Shown: positions 34,851-43,450 of the stretch, piece by piece
Layout: every line of letters starts with the position of its first letter
How positions within the stretch are numbered: the stretch's first letter is position 1
Assembly (NCBI RefSeq): GCF_044464525.1
Contig: NZ_JBIQLE010000018.1
Location: forward strand, 1-64,000
Reading direction: 5' to 3'
Length of the DNA stretch: 64,000 bases
DNA from: Pusillimonas sp044464525
GTDB taxonomy: Bacteria > Pseudomonadota > Gammaproteobacteria > Burkholderiales > Burkholderiaceae_B
Position numbers and translations under genes: made by a program
Notes under the pieces: model-generated
What the model saw: the letters and a program-made list of their open reading frames with translations, nothing else
Told to the model about the DNA's origin: nothing
Databases searched by the model: none

Positions 34851-36857
34851 ATGAATAAGAACACCCTGCGTTTTAGCTTGCTTTTGTTGACCACAGCAAC
34901 CCTCTCGGCTTGCGGCAACAGCGGCTCGAGCGACACGACGGCGGCATGTACGGAAACAGGCGCGTATGCCTGTCAGACAGGGGAAACCGAGCCTCTGTAC
35001 ACGTTCCAGTGGGCGCTTAATTACGCAGACAGCTACTTCAACGACTTTCCGGAAACCTTCAATGGCGGGCTCGACCTTAACGTCGAACCGGCTCATCGCC
35101 GGGGCATCAAGGGCCAGGGCGTAAACGTGCTGGTGCTCGACAGCGGCGCCGACCTGCACAATGAAGACCTGCTGCCCAATGCAGACTTCAGCATGTCATG
35201 GAACTTCGTTTCGAGTACCGACGACCCCTATCCGATTCCATCCGATCCTGACGAAGCTCATGGCACAGCCGCAGCCGGCGTCATCGCCGCCGCCCAGAAC
35301 GGAAAAGGGATAATGGGCATTGCACCCCTGGCCAATCTGGGCGCCGCAAACTATCTTCAGGGCCAGATGTATTTCGTCGAGGCATACGGCGGCGCCGCGT
35401 GGTCAAGCAAGGCCCACGTTTTCAACGCATCCTATGGCAGCGACGAGGACGCCGAGTCCTACGAAGCGCCCGGCACCTTAGGGCAAACCTTGGCCATTCG
35501 GGGTATGAAAAAACTGCGCGACGGTAAAGGCGCGGCATTTTTCCAGGCTGCGGGAAACTCCTTCAGCTCGGGCCTGTGCGGCAAAGGCAGCAACCTCTTC
35601 AATTGTGTCAACCCATCGAACGATTACTCCATGCTTGAGTCGAACGTCATCGCGGTCGCCGCCCTGAACGCCAAGGGAAGCGCGAGCAGTTACAGCAGCG
35701 CCGGGCCGGTGGTGTGGGTAACAGGAATGGGCGGCGAGTTCGGCGGCGACGGCAATTACGGTGAAGGCCCCGGAGACGACCCCGTGCAAGACGGGCCCAC
35801 CATATACAGCACCGATCTAAGCAACTGCATGAAAGGCTACAGCCGCACCGACGCCCAGGCACCGCCCTTCAAACGCGGCCAAACCGCGCGCGACGGCAAA
35901 CCCGACAATGCCAACTGCGATTACACGTACATGAACGGCACCTCGGCTGCCACGCCCACCATTTCGGGTGTTGCTGCGCTGATCCTTAGCGCCAACCCTG
36001 AACTTACTTGGCGCGACCTGCGCGATATTCTTCGCCTCTCGGCTCGCAAGGTGGATGCCGGCTACATAAACGATACGCCGCAGGGCGGCAACATGCGCTA
36101 TGGCTCTTTATACGACCTTGCCGCCAACAAGCCCATCGACCAACTGGGAACAGCAGCAGACATTCGCGAAGGCGCAACAGCCTACCCCATGACCCTGGGC
36201 TGGCAAACCAACGCTGCCGGACACCAGCACTCGGACTGGTACGGGTTTGGAGTGCCGGACACGGAAAAGGCTGTGGCCCTGGCCCTGGAATATAAAGCCA
36301 ACCCCGGTCTGAGCCGCGCCCAAGATGTGCAGATGCCCCAGTTCCGGCCCATGGCCTATTGGCACCTTAATACTGCGCCGGATGCCGACGAGCTCGAAGA
36401 ACTTGGCAGTATCGTCCCCCGCGATGGCGAACCTTTTCCATATAAAAAAGTCTCTTCGCTAGGTACGTTTGCGTGGGACAAAGACCAAATCGTCGACCAA
36501 TTGCAGATCCGTCTATCGGGCGAGGAAGTGTGCCTGGGCTCGTTCGGTATAGCAGCCAAGTCGCCATCAAAAACGGTTTCCTTGCTTAAGCTTCCAAACG
36601 ACCATTTCAAGGCCGACGGCCTAGACGTGTTCGAGAGCTACACCTTGGGCAGCTACACGTTCTATGGCGAACCCGCCCAGGGAAACTGGGAGCTCTTCAT
36701 CATCGCCTCCAACCCTGATATTGGCATCACTGTAGAAGAAACCGATGAAAACGACGAGATAATAGAGAGGCCCTCGGTACCTTGCCTCTCAACGGATGAG
36801 CACGGCGTCGACCGAGACTTTTACTTCTTCGTCGAAGCGCGCATTGTCGCCCAATAG
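34851..36857 (+). CDS. Kexin-like S8 serine protease lipoprotein (copy 2)
   Basis: 668 residues, clearly homologous along its whole length to the protease at 32203 (for example the shared TEPLYTFQWALNYADSYF and MNGTSAATPTISGV). Lipobox LSAC (Cys21), triad Asp97, His137 and Ser365, oxyanion Asn236, P domain at the C-terminus (GTFAWDKDQIVDQLQIRLSG). All key residues are intact, so it should be active. It is preceded by the same TCAACCTCACGCT element as copy 1. The chaperone gene that should follow is broken, so maturation may rely on the chaperone gene upstream at 34253. Most differences are conservative, with changes in the loop around 298-320, which suggests divergence in substrate or regulation. 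Confidence 0.87.
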   Translation: MNKNTLRFSLLLLTTATLSACGNSGSSDTTAACTETGAYACQTGETEPLYTFQWALNYADSYFNDFPETFNGGLDLNVEPAHRRGIKGQGVNVLVLDSGADLHNEDLLPNADFSMSWNFVSSTDDPYPIPSDPDEAHGTAAAGVIAAAQNGKGIMGIAPLANLGAANYLQGQMYFVEAYGGAAWSSKAHVFNASYGSDEDAESYEAPGTLGQTLAIRGMKKLRDGKGAAFFQAAGNSFSSGLCGKGSNLFNCVNPSNDYSMLESNVIAVAALNAKGSASSYSSAGPVVWVTGMGGEFGGDGNYGEGPGDDPVQDGPTIYSTDLSNCMKGYSRTDAQAPPFKRGQTARDGKPDNANCDYTYMNGTSAATPTISGVAALILSANPELTWRDLRDILRLSARKVDAGYINDTPQGGNMRYGSLYDLAANKPIDQLGTAADIREGATAYPMTLGWQTNAAGHQHSDWYGFGVPDTEKAVALALEYKANPGLSRAQDVQMPQFRPMAYWHLNTAPDADELEELGSIVPRDGEPFPYKKVSSLGTFAWDKDQIVDQLQIRLSGEEVCLGSFGIAAKSPSKTVSLLKLPNDHFKADGLDVFESYTLGSYTFYGEPAQGNWELFIIASNPDIGITVEETDENDEIIERPSVPCLSTDEHGVDRDFYFFVEARIVAQ

Positions 36858-36858
36858 T

Positions 36859-37066
36859 TGTTTACACGAGCCGGGCGCCAGCCGCAACCAAGTGATGGCC
36901 GCCGGCGCCCGGCCAAGCGCACAGCGGGTCATTCAGCAAACGCAGCCGCCACCTGTGTCGGCCGCAATACCATGAACAGACAGAAATTATTATTGCGACA
37001 TACTCCCGCTTTAGCCAGGCTGTCGAAGCGCTAAAGGCCCTAAAAGCCGGACTGTCAGGCGGATAG
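36859..37066 (+). pseudogene. Truncated, frameshifted copy of the protease chaperone gene
   Basis: Reading from 36880 gives SRNQVMAAGARPSAQR then VIQQTQPPPVS, matching SHNQIMVAEAEPDAQE and VQHTQPRPVS of the intact gene. After TCG at 36958-36960 one extra base (GCCG where the intact gene has GTT) shifts the frame; in the new frame PQYHEQTEIIIATYSRFSQ and AVEALKALKAGL follow, matching QYHKQTGIMVATYSDFGQ and AVQALKALQAAL. The first half of the gene (signal peptide and about 70 residues) is missing. The remnant ends at TAG 37064-37066, overlapping the end of the convergent Lrp gene by 12 bp. Confidence 0.85.
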
Positions 37067-37519
37067 ATAATCCAGCGGAAGCGCGGTTGTGTATTTAATC
37101 TGTTCCATGGCGAAGCTGGAACTGACATCGGCGAGTTCCGCCATCCGGATCAAGCGCTTGTAAACCTGATCGTATGCCGCCACATCAGGTACCACCACAC
37201 GCATCAAATAGTCGGTGTCGCCCGACATGCGATAAAGCTCGACTACCTCAGGTATGGTGGCCACCGTTGCATGAAACTGCTCGAGCCAGCGGGCATCGTG
37301 CCGACTTGTACGTACCGCTACAAATACCGTTACGCCGACATTCAGGCGGGCCCCGTCCAGCAACGCCACTCGTGCCCGGATCACGCCCTGCTCTTCGAGC
37401 TTTTGCACTCGACGCCAGCACGCCGTGGGGCTCAGCCCCACACTTTCTGCCAATTCATTGATGGGTAGGGAGCAATCTGCTTGAAGCAGCTTCAGAAGGT
37501 GCCGATCGAACTTGTCCAG
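37055..37519 (-). CDS. Lrp/AsnC-family regulator with probable CTG start
   Basis: 154 residues if translation begins at CTG 37519. The sequence LDKFDRHLLKLLQADCSLP followed by INELAESVGLSPTACWRRVQ is the intact N-terminal helix-turn-helix of an Lrp/AsnC protein; no ATG, GTG or TTG lies at its head, but GGAGG sits 4-5 bases before the CTG. The TTG at 37453 would remove the first helix of the DNA-binding domain. The C-terminal RAM effector domain starts near LNVGVTVFVAV. It is divergent from metC and probably controls it in response to an amino acid. Confidence 0.8.
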   Translation of the reverse strand: MDKFDRHLLKLLQADCSLPINELAESVGLSPTACWRRVQKLEEQGVIRARVALLDGARLNVGVTVFVAVRTSRHDARWLEQFHATVATIPEVVELYRMSGDTDYLMRVVVPDVAAYDQVYKRLIRMAELADVSSSFAMEQIKYTTALPLDYLSA

Positions 37520-37554
37520 ACCGCCTCCAAACTTGCGAAATAAAAATCTATAAA

Positions 37555-37584
37555 AATAAGAAATTTTGGAATAATTTTCTTATT
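37555..37584. promoter_or_regulatory. AT-rich palindrome between lrp-like gene and metC
   Basis: AATAAGAAA (37555-37563) and TTTCTTATT (37576-37584) are exact complements in a stretch of nearly pure A/T. Lrp-type regulators favour such AT-rich symmetric sites. The position between the divergent genes suits control of both. Confidence 0.45.
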
Positions 37585-37646
37585 ATTGCCTTTTTCTTCA
37601 CATAAAAGCAATAAATATGCGGAGCATGCGGCATATCATATTCATC

Positions 37647-38840
37647 ATGAACTCTTCTCCTGACGACACCCTGCTTATACACTCTGGCCGTGCACCGTCA
37701 AGCTTCGGCGGCATGGTCAACACCCCAGCTTGTCGAGCATCGACCTTGCTGGTTGGTTCATACGAGGAATTACGAAAACGCCGCGCGAATGGCAATGCCT
37801 ACGGCCATTACGCTCGCTTTGGCACGCCCACCACACAGGCGTTCTGCGACATGCTGGCCGAACTAGAGGGCGCCCGTGGCGCAGTGGTCTTCCCGTCCGG
37901 CCTGGCCGCCTGCACCCATGCGTTGCTGGGCTTTTTAGCACCCGGTGACCATGTGCTGATGACCGACAACGTCTATGGGCCCACGCGCGCATTCGCCACA
38001 TGCACGCTGGCACGCATGGGTATTGAAGTTACGTTCTTCTCACCCCTGGACGGAGCCCAGATCGCATTGCATATGCGGACAAACACCCGTGTCGTCTACC
38101 TGGAGTCACCTGGCTCACAAACATTCGAAGTGAGCGATACGCCCGCCATTGCCGCAGCCGCCCGCCAACGCGGCGCCATCGTCATGATGGACAATACCTG
38201 GGCAACGCCGCTGTACTTCAAACCACTGGAACACGGCGTCGACGTATCCATCCATGCCGCCACAAAATACCTGGTCGGACACTCCGACGCCATTCTGGGC
38301 GCCGTCTCCGCCAACGCCAGGGCTTGGCCCGGCTTGCGCGATGCGGCACACGCCTTCGGCCAGATTGCCGGGCCTGACGACCTGTATCTGGCGCTACGCG
38401 GCCTGCGCAGCTTGTCGGTGCGGCTGCAACGACATCAGCACACTGCACTGCTGCTTGCAAAACGCCTGATGGAACACCCGGCGGTGCAAGATGTACTGCA
38501 CCCGGCATTACCTCATGCCCCCGGTCACCATTACTGGAAGCGTGATTTCAAGGGCGCAAGCGGGCTGTTCGGCGTAGTGCTACGGCCCGTGCCTGACCAG
38601 GAACACGCGCTGGCCAAGGTGTTCAATAGCTTGTGCCTGTTCGGCATGGGCTTGTCATGGGGTGGTTTCGAAAGCCTCGCCCTACCCATCGACCCGCCGG
38701 TAAGGGCCGTCGCCTCGTGGCAGGCGGAAGGCCCACTGTTGCGGCTGCACGCGGGGCTGGAAGACGCCGAAATGCTCTGGCAAGACCTGTCTTGCGCCCT
38801 GGACGCTTATGTACAAGCATCCGTACATGCCGTTAACTGA
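37647..38840 (+). CDS. metC: Cystathionine beta-lyase-like PLP enzyme
   Basis: 397 residues from the ATG at 37647; two earlier in-frame ATGs (37617, 37626) are possible, and a GGAG lies at 37620. PLP lysine Lys207 in HAATKYLVGHSD, LESPGSQTFEV (152-162) and MMDNTWATPLYF are typical of the MetC branch of the Cys/Met metabolism family (PF01053). MetC splits cystathionine into homocysteine, pyruvate and ammonia. Divergent from an Lrp-family regulator, which probably controls it. A methionine gamma-lyase is less likely because the MetC-type sequence features dominate. Confidence 0.88.
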   Translation: MNSSPDDTLLIHSGRAPSSFGGMVNTPACRASTLLVGSYEELRKRRANGNAYGHYARFGTPTTQAFCDMLAELEGARGAVVFPSGLAACTHALLGFLAPGDHVLMTDNVYGPTRAFATCTLARMGIEVTFFSPLDGAQIALHMRTNTRVVYLESPGSQTFEVSDTPAIAAAARQRGAIVMMDNTWATPLYFKPLEHGVDVSIHAATKYLVGHSDAILGAVSANARAWPGLRDAAHAFGQIAGPDDLYLALRGLRSLSVRLQRHQHTALLLAKRLMEHPAVQDVLHPALPHAPGHHYWKRDFKGASGLFGVVLRPVPDQEHALAKVFNSLCLFGMGLSWGGFESLALPIDPPVRAVASWQAEGPLLRLHAGLEDAEMLWQDLSCALDAYVQASVHAVN

Positions 38841-38977
38841 TGCAATCGCACAAAACCTGAAGGCTTGCGCCCCCTTGTGCGCTCTCGTTCACTTTCGGCA
38901 ACATCTCGCAGTGGGTGGTAAAGCCGGGCGGGACGCCGGCTGCTAAGGTGGGGGCTGTTTCAACCGCTATATGTGAC

Positions 38978-40054
38978 ATGTCTTCTATACCCGCCCGGAC
39001 CCCGGGTAGCACAACAGCGCTCCCTGCTGTGTCCGCGCAGTTTACAGCCGCAGAACAGGCCGACTACGATAAACTCGATGCCGCCCGCTGGATGGCGGCG
39101 CTGGCGGTCGTGCTGCTTCACTGCGCCGCTTTCCCCTTGACCAGCGTGTCAGAATATGGAACGTCCGATTGGCAATGGGCCAATCTCTATGACGCCGCCT
39201 CGCGCTGGTGCGTGCCTGTTTTCGTCATGATCAGCGGCGCGCTGCTGCTGAACCCGGAAAAGCGTGAGGCATTCAAGCATTTCTACCAGAAGAGGGCCGC
39301 GCGCATCGCGCCGGCCATCGTGTTCTGGACGGCCTTCTACCTGCTTTGGGGCGGGCTGATGTACCGCCTTGACGGTGTCCCCATGGACGCTGCCGCCTGG
39401 TTGCGCAAGGCAACCGGCGGCGAGCCCTACTACCACTTGTGGTACCTGTACATGCTGGTGGGCCTTTACCTGTTCGCCCCCTACCTGCGCGCACTGTACG
39501 CGCGCTGCTCTCACCGTCAGCAGCTGGCGGCCGTAGTGGGCATATTTGTGCTGGCCATGCTCCAAACCGTGCACCGCGAACTGAACGCAGGCGGCTATGG
39601 CTTCTTTTTGACTTGGTTCTTACCGTATATCAGCTACTTCGTAGCGGGCCGCATGATGTTCGAAGGCCGGCTTCGCCTGCCCAGGCCGGGGTTGATCTTG
39701 GTTCTTGCCATCGGCGTCACGGCGGCGGGCGCCAGCGCGATGTCCACCGCCGACGCCCTGAATGTGTATTTTTATGACACCTTCAGCTTGACCGTGCCGC
39801 TAATGTCGCTAGCCGTCTTTCAATTGATATTGAACGCCCGCAAGCTGCCACGCATGACCGCGATAGCGCCCCTTACATTCGGCGTCTACCTGGCGCACCC
39901 GATCTTCCTGGACATTGCCAAGCGATCAGGCGTGTATGCGCCCACAACAGGCACCGCGTGGCAAACCCCGTTGGCCGCGACAGCCATCTTTGTCCTTTCG
40001 ATGGGCTTCGTGCGGGTGCTTCGGCGCCTTCCGGGCGGAACTCGAATTACCTGA
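38978..40054 (+). CDS. Acyltransferase 3 family membrane protein
   Basis: 358 residues with about ten transmembrane segments; RWMAALAVVLLHCAAFP is the characteristic first helix with the catalytic-type histidine, and PVFVMISGALLL and FGVYLAHPIFLD are further acyltransferase-3 motifs (PF01757, OafA/YrhL type). These proteins O-acetylate surface sugars or other acceptors using acyl-CoA. The start at 38978 is uncertain: GTG 38915 would add 21 residues, and neither has a good ribosome site. The partner gene or substrate polysaccharide is not visible nearby. Confidence 0.8.
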   Translation: MSSIPARTPGSTTALPAVSAQFTAAEQADYDKLDAARWMAALAVVLLHCAAFPLTSVSEYGTSDWQWANLYDAASRWCVPVFVMISGALLLNPEKREAFKHFYQKRAARIAPAIVFWTAFYLLWGGLMYRLDGVPMDAAAWLRKATGGEPYYHLWYLYMLVGLYLFAPYLRALYARCSHRQQLAAVVGIFVLAMLQTVHRELNAGGYGFFLTWFLPYISYFVAGRMMFEGRLRLPRPGLILVLAIGVTAAGASAMSTADALNVYFYDTFSLTVPLMSLAVFQLILNARKLPRMTAIAPLTFGVYLAHPIFLDIAKRSGVYAPTTGTAWQTPLAATAIFVLSMGFVRVLRRLPGGTRIT

Positions 40055-40087
40055 GCCGCGAAACAAACCGTTCCGCGGCTTCAGCGT

Positions 40088-41236
40088 TTACTCGACCAGT
40101 TTCCAGTCGCCCTTCTCGACCTGGACAAGGGCGGAAGCACGCTGGTCGACCCCGGTATGGTCTGTGGGCGACATGTTGTACACGCCATGGGTGCCAACGA
40201 TTTCTTCACTATTTTCAAGCGCGTCGCGCACGGCGGTACGGAATTCCGGCGTACCGGGCTTTGCGCTTTCGAGCGCGGTTTTGATGGCATTATCCGCCAA
40301 CAGGTAGGCGTCCCACGAATAGGCGGCAAAGGCGTTCCGGGAGCCCTCGCCGAATTTACCCTCGTAAGCTTGGGTGAACTCTAGAGCGACCTTCTTGATG
40401 GGGTTGCTGTCGGGCAACTGCTCGGCGACCATAACCGGACCTGTTGGCGCGTAAGCGCCTTCAAGTGCCGCGCCGCCCACCCGCAGGAAGTCTCTGTTGA
40501 TAACACCGTGATTATGGTAAATGGGGCCTTTATAACCGCGTTCACGCAGGGCCACCTGAGGCAGCGCGCCGGGCGTGCCCGACCCGCCCAGCACCACCGC
40601 GTCGGGCTTGGCGGCGATGAGCTTCAGCACCTGGCCCGAAACACTGGTGTCGATTCGCCCGTAGCGTTCTTCGGCGACGATTTCGATGCCAGCGTCCTTG
40701 GTGGTGTTCTTAAGACCCGTTAAGACAAGCTCGCCCCAGGAATCGGCGAAACCCAGAAACCCGACGGTTTTGATGCCGTCTTTTTGCATGTGCTCGACTT
40801 GCGAGCCCATCATGATGTTGATGGGTTGCGGCACCGAGAACGCCCAAGGATTGTCCTCGGGTTTGACAGGCAGGGGCGAAAGCGAAATTTGTGGTGTCTT
40901 GAGTTCGTTGGCCACCTCGGAGACGGCGATCGTCGTGGGAACGCTGCTGGAACCGATGATCAGGTCGACTTTGTCTTCCTGGATAAGGCGGCGCGCCAAC
41001 CTGACCGCGTTGGTGGTGTCGGTGGCATCGTCAAGAATCACATAACGAACCGTTTCGCCGCCCATAGTGCGGGGGACGACTTCAAAAGTATTTTTATACG
41101 GAATGCCCAGCGAAGCGCCCGGCCCCGTCGCCCCCGTGATGATACCCACGGTAACCTGGGCGCCGGCGGATGAAGGGATCGCGGCCGAAAAGGGAATCGC
41201 GGCCGCCATGGCCAGCGCAAAAAGCTTTTTCTTCAT
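40088..41236 (-). CDS. Branched-chain amino-acid-type ABC binding protein (orphan)
   Basis: 382 residues with a signal peptide (residues 1-27, ending SSAGAQV). VTVGIITGATGPGASLGIP opens the LivJ/Leu-Ile-Val-binding fold (PF13458). The ligand can be any of several amino acids, aromatic acids or amides. It has no permease or ATPase partners near it, so it must dock to a transporter encoded elsewhere. It follows the acyl-CoA dehydrogenase gene by 187 bp on the same strand; whether it belongs to that operon is unclear. Confidence 0.88.
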   Translation of the reverse strand: MKKKLFALAMAAAIPFSAAIPSSAGAQVTVGIITGATGPGASLGIPYKNTFEVVPRTMGGETVRYVILDDATDTTNAVRLARRLIQEDKVDLIIGSSSVPTTIAVSEVANELKTPQISLSPLPVKPEDNPWAFSVPQPINIMMGSQVEHMQKDGIKTVGFLGFADSWGELVLTGLKNTTKDAGIEIVAEERYGRIDTSVSGQVLKLIAAKPDAVVLGGSGTPGALPQVALRERGYKGPIYHNHGVINRDFLRVGGAALEGAYAPTGPVMVAEQLPDSNPIKKVALEFTQAYEGKFGEGSRNAFAAYSWDAYLLADNAIKTALESAKPGTPEFRTAVRDALENSEEIVGTHGVYNMSPTDHTGVDQRASALVQVEKGDWKLVE

Positions 41237-41423
41237 ATCTTGTCTCCAATATATCGGGGGATGAACTTCGGATGAACTTCAACTTATAGTTAACTGATTT
41301 CCAGGCGGCGGACGGTTCACCATGGGCGCGATAAGCAGCATCATTCTTGTATGAATATCCGACCTTGAAACTATATGCACTAAGTTGCACCAAAAGAATA
41401 CTTTAGGAAACCCGTACTTACCC

Positions 41424-42593
41424 TCAGAAGCCAAGCTGGCGCGCCACGATCAGGCGCATGATGTCGCTGGTTCCGCCGCCAACCAAAGGAAAATAGGCAT
41501 CTCGTAAAAATCGCTGCACCGGGTATTCGTTCATCAGCCCATAGCCTCCGAAAATCGACATGGCCATCTGGCACACCTCGTTGCAGCCGTCAGCGGCGAC
41601 AATCTTGGACAAGGCGGCTTCGGTGGTTATGGGCTCGCCCCGGTCGGCTAGTTCGGCCGCGTGATAAGTGTACAAACGCGCTTGCTCGAGCTTGGCCAAC
41701 ATGTCTACCAGCTTGAACTGCACCGCTTGGAATTTTCCGATAGGCCGGCCGAATTGCGAGCGCTCTTGAGCGTACGCAAGGGCGGCATCATACGCCGCGC
41801 GCCCATTGCCCAGCGCCAACGCCGCTGTAAAGATGCGGTCAACAGTCAGGGATTTATAGGCGTTCAAGAAACCCGAGGCCTGCCCATCGTTCAAATGGTG
41901 GTCATCGGGTACGAACACATCCTGGAACACCAGTTCGGCCGTATCCGACGCCCGCACTGAGAATTTTTCCAGTTTGCGCCCCACCGAGAAGCCTGGCGAA
42001 TCAGTGGGCACCAAAAATAGGTCCAGGCCTTTCAGGCCCTTGGCCGGATCGGTGGTGGCTACCACGGTGATGAAATCAGCCACCGTGCCATTGGAGGTGA
42101 ATATCTTGGAGCCGTTCAGACAGAAGCCGCCGTCGACACGTACGGCCCGGGTGCGCAACGAGGCCGCGTCCGACCCCGCATTGGGCTCGGTGATGGCGAA
42201 CGCGCCTATTTTCTCGCCTCGTAAAGCCGGAAGCAGGTAGCGCTGGTGCAGGGCGGGGCCGCCCCATTTGAAGATTGTGTGGGTGGCTGTGGAGCCCTGC
42301 ATGCAAACCGACGCCGCGAAAGACATCGACGCCCGTGCAAGCTCTTCGCACAATATGGTAAAGGCGGTATAGGGATAGGCCAGGCCGCTGCCGCCCGCGC
42401 TTTCCGGGTACATGGCGCCGTAATAGCCCAAGCCGCCCAGTTCACGAAACAGTTCATGGCCAAAGTCAGAGTCTTCGTCGAGCCGCGCCGCCTGCGGCGC
42501 CAATCGTTCGTCGACCCAGCGCGCCACGTGGCGTCGAAACTCCTCAGCTTCGGCACGCAATTCGTTTACGTCAAATTCGGCAAGTCGTTCCAC
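41424..42593 (-). CDS. Acyl-CoA dehydrogenase
   Basis: 389 residues from a GTG start at 42593 (AGAGAGG upstream; a longer frame would overlap the neighbouring crotonase). The fold has AFAITEPNAGSDAASLRTRAV as the FAD/substrate motif, and the C-terminal SIFGGYGLMNEYPVQRFLRDA is the conserved family ending (PF00441). The catalytic Glu would be near the final third. It oxidises an acyl-CoA to the 2-enoyl-CoA. It follows the crotonase gene by 22 bp in a beta-oxidation-like operon. Confidence 0.9.
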   Translation of the reverse strand: MERLAEFDVNELRAEAEEFRRHVARWVDERLAPQAARLDEDSDFGHELFRELGGLGYYGAMYPESAGGSGLAYPYTAFTILCEELARASMSFAASVCMQGSTATHTIFKWGGPALHQRYLLPALRGEKIGAFAITEPNAGSDAASLRTRAVRVDGGFCLNGSKIFTSNGTVADFITVVATTDPAKGLKGLDLFLVPTDSPGFSVGRKLEKFSVRASDTAELVFQDVFVPDDHHLNDGQASGFLNAYKSLTVDRIFTAALALGNGRAAYDAALAYAQERSQFGRPIGKFQAVQFKLVDMLAKLEQARLYTYHAAELADRGEPITTEAALSKIVAADGCNEVCQMAMSIFGGYGLMNEYPVQRFLRDAYFPLVGGGTSDIMRLIVARQLGF

Positions 42594-42615
42594 CGTAAAC
42601 CTCTCTTTTCTTGAT

Positions 42616-43434
42616 TTAACCGCGCTGGACCTTGTCCGCCTTGCGTTCCAAAAAGGCTCGCAAGCGCGCCTTGGCCTCTTCATCGCCCTGCGCCACCCCG
42701 ACCATCAGCATTTCGGTGAATAAACCGGCTTGGGGATCTTGCTCGACGATGCGCGGAATGGACTGGATGATGGCGAAGTTGGCCAGAGGCGCGTTGCGAG
42801 CGATCTTGGCGGCAAGCTCAACGCCCCTTTCCAACCCCGCACCCGGTTCGACCAAATACTGACTAAGGCGCAATACCGTATGAGCTTCTTGAGCTTCATA
42901 GACGCGCCCGGACAACATCATGTCCATTACCGTCGCTGCGCCGATCAGCCGGGGCAACCGCACCGAGCCACCCGAACCCAGAAATATCCCGCGCGTGCCC
43001 TCGGGCAGCGCGTAGTAGGCGGTGGCCTCGGCAATACGGATGTGCGCCGAGGCAGCCAGTTCGAGGCCGCCACCGATCACAGCTCCGTGCAGCACGGCAA
43101 TGACCGGCACCTTGCAAAACTGAATGGTGTCGTTCAGCCTTTGGCCGATGATCGAGGTTTCAAAGCTTTCGGCGGTGGTGGTTTCCTTCAGCTCGTTCAA
43201 GTCAAGCCCGGCGCAGAAGTCATCGCCCGCGCCATGCATGACCACGCCTTGCACGTCGGCGGGAATCGAGGAAAAGAATGTCTGCATGCCCAGCACCAGC
43301 TCATCGCTTAGCGCGTTGCGTTTGGCCGCACGATTCAATGTCAAAACAGCGATATTGTCCCGACGCGAAACGCTCAGGCATGAAGGCAGGCCAACAGGCC
43401 AATTGGCGGGAGCATCAACAGCACTATCGCTCAT
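42616..43434 (-). CDS. Enoyl-CoA hydratase/isomerase (crotonase family)
   Basis: 272 residues from the ATG at 43434 with AAGGA upstream. The oxyanion-hole strand GAGDDFCAGLDLNEL and helix HGAVIGGGLELA identify a crotonase fold (PF00378). EGTRGIFLGSGGSVRLPRLIG contains the second acidic residue region, but the catalytic pair cannot be set without alignment; hydratase and isomerase are both possible. It lies between the 3-hydroxyacyl-CoA dehydrogenase (16 bp gap) and the acyl-CoA dehydrogenase (22 bp gap). Confidence 0.85.
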   Translation of the reverse strand: MSDSAVDAPANWPVGLPSCLSVSRRDNIAVLTLNRAAKRNALSDELVLGMQTFFSSIPADVQGVVMHGAGDDFCAGLDLNELKETTTAESFETSIIGQRLNDTIQFCKVPVIAVLHGAVIGGGLELAASAHIRIAEATAYYALPEGTRGIFLGSGGSVRLPRLIGAATVMDMMLSGRVYEAQEAHTVLRLSQYLVEPGAGLERGVELAAKIARNAPLANFAIIQSIPRIVEQDPQAGLFTEMLMVGVAQGDEEAKARLRAFLERKADKVQRG

Positions 43435-43450
43435 CTGAATAATCCTTTTG

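Noticed and set aside
32203..36857. Assembly artefact as the cause of the two tandem proteases
   Set aside because: The copies differ at many positions over their whole length and have different downstream states (intact chaperone versus remnant), so they are true diverged paralogues.
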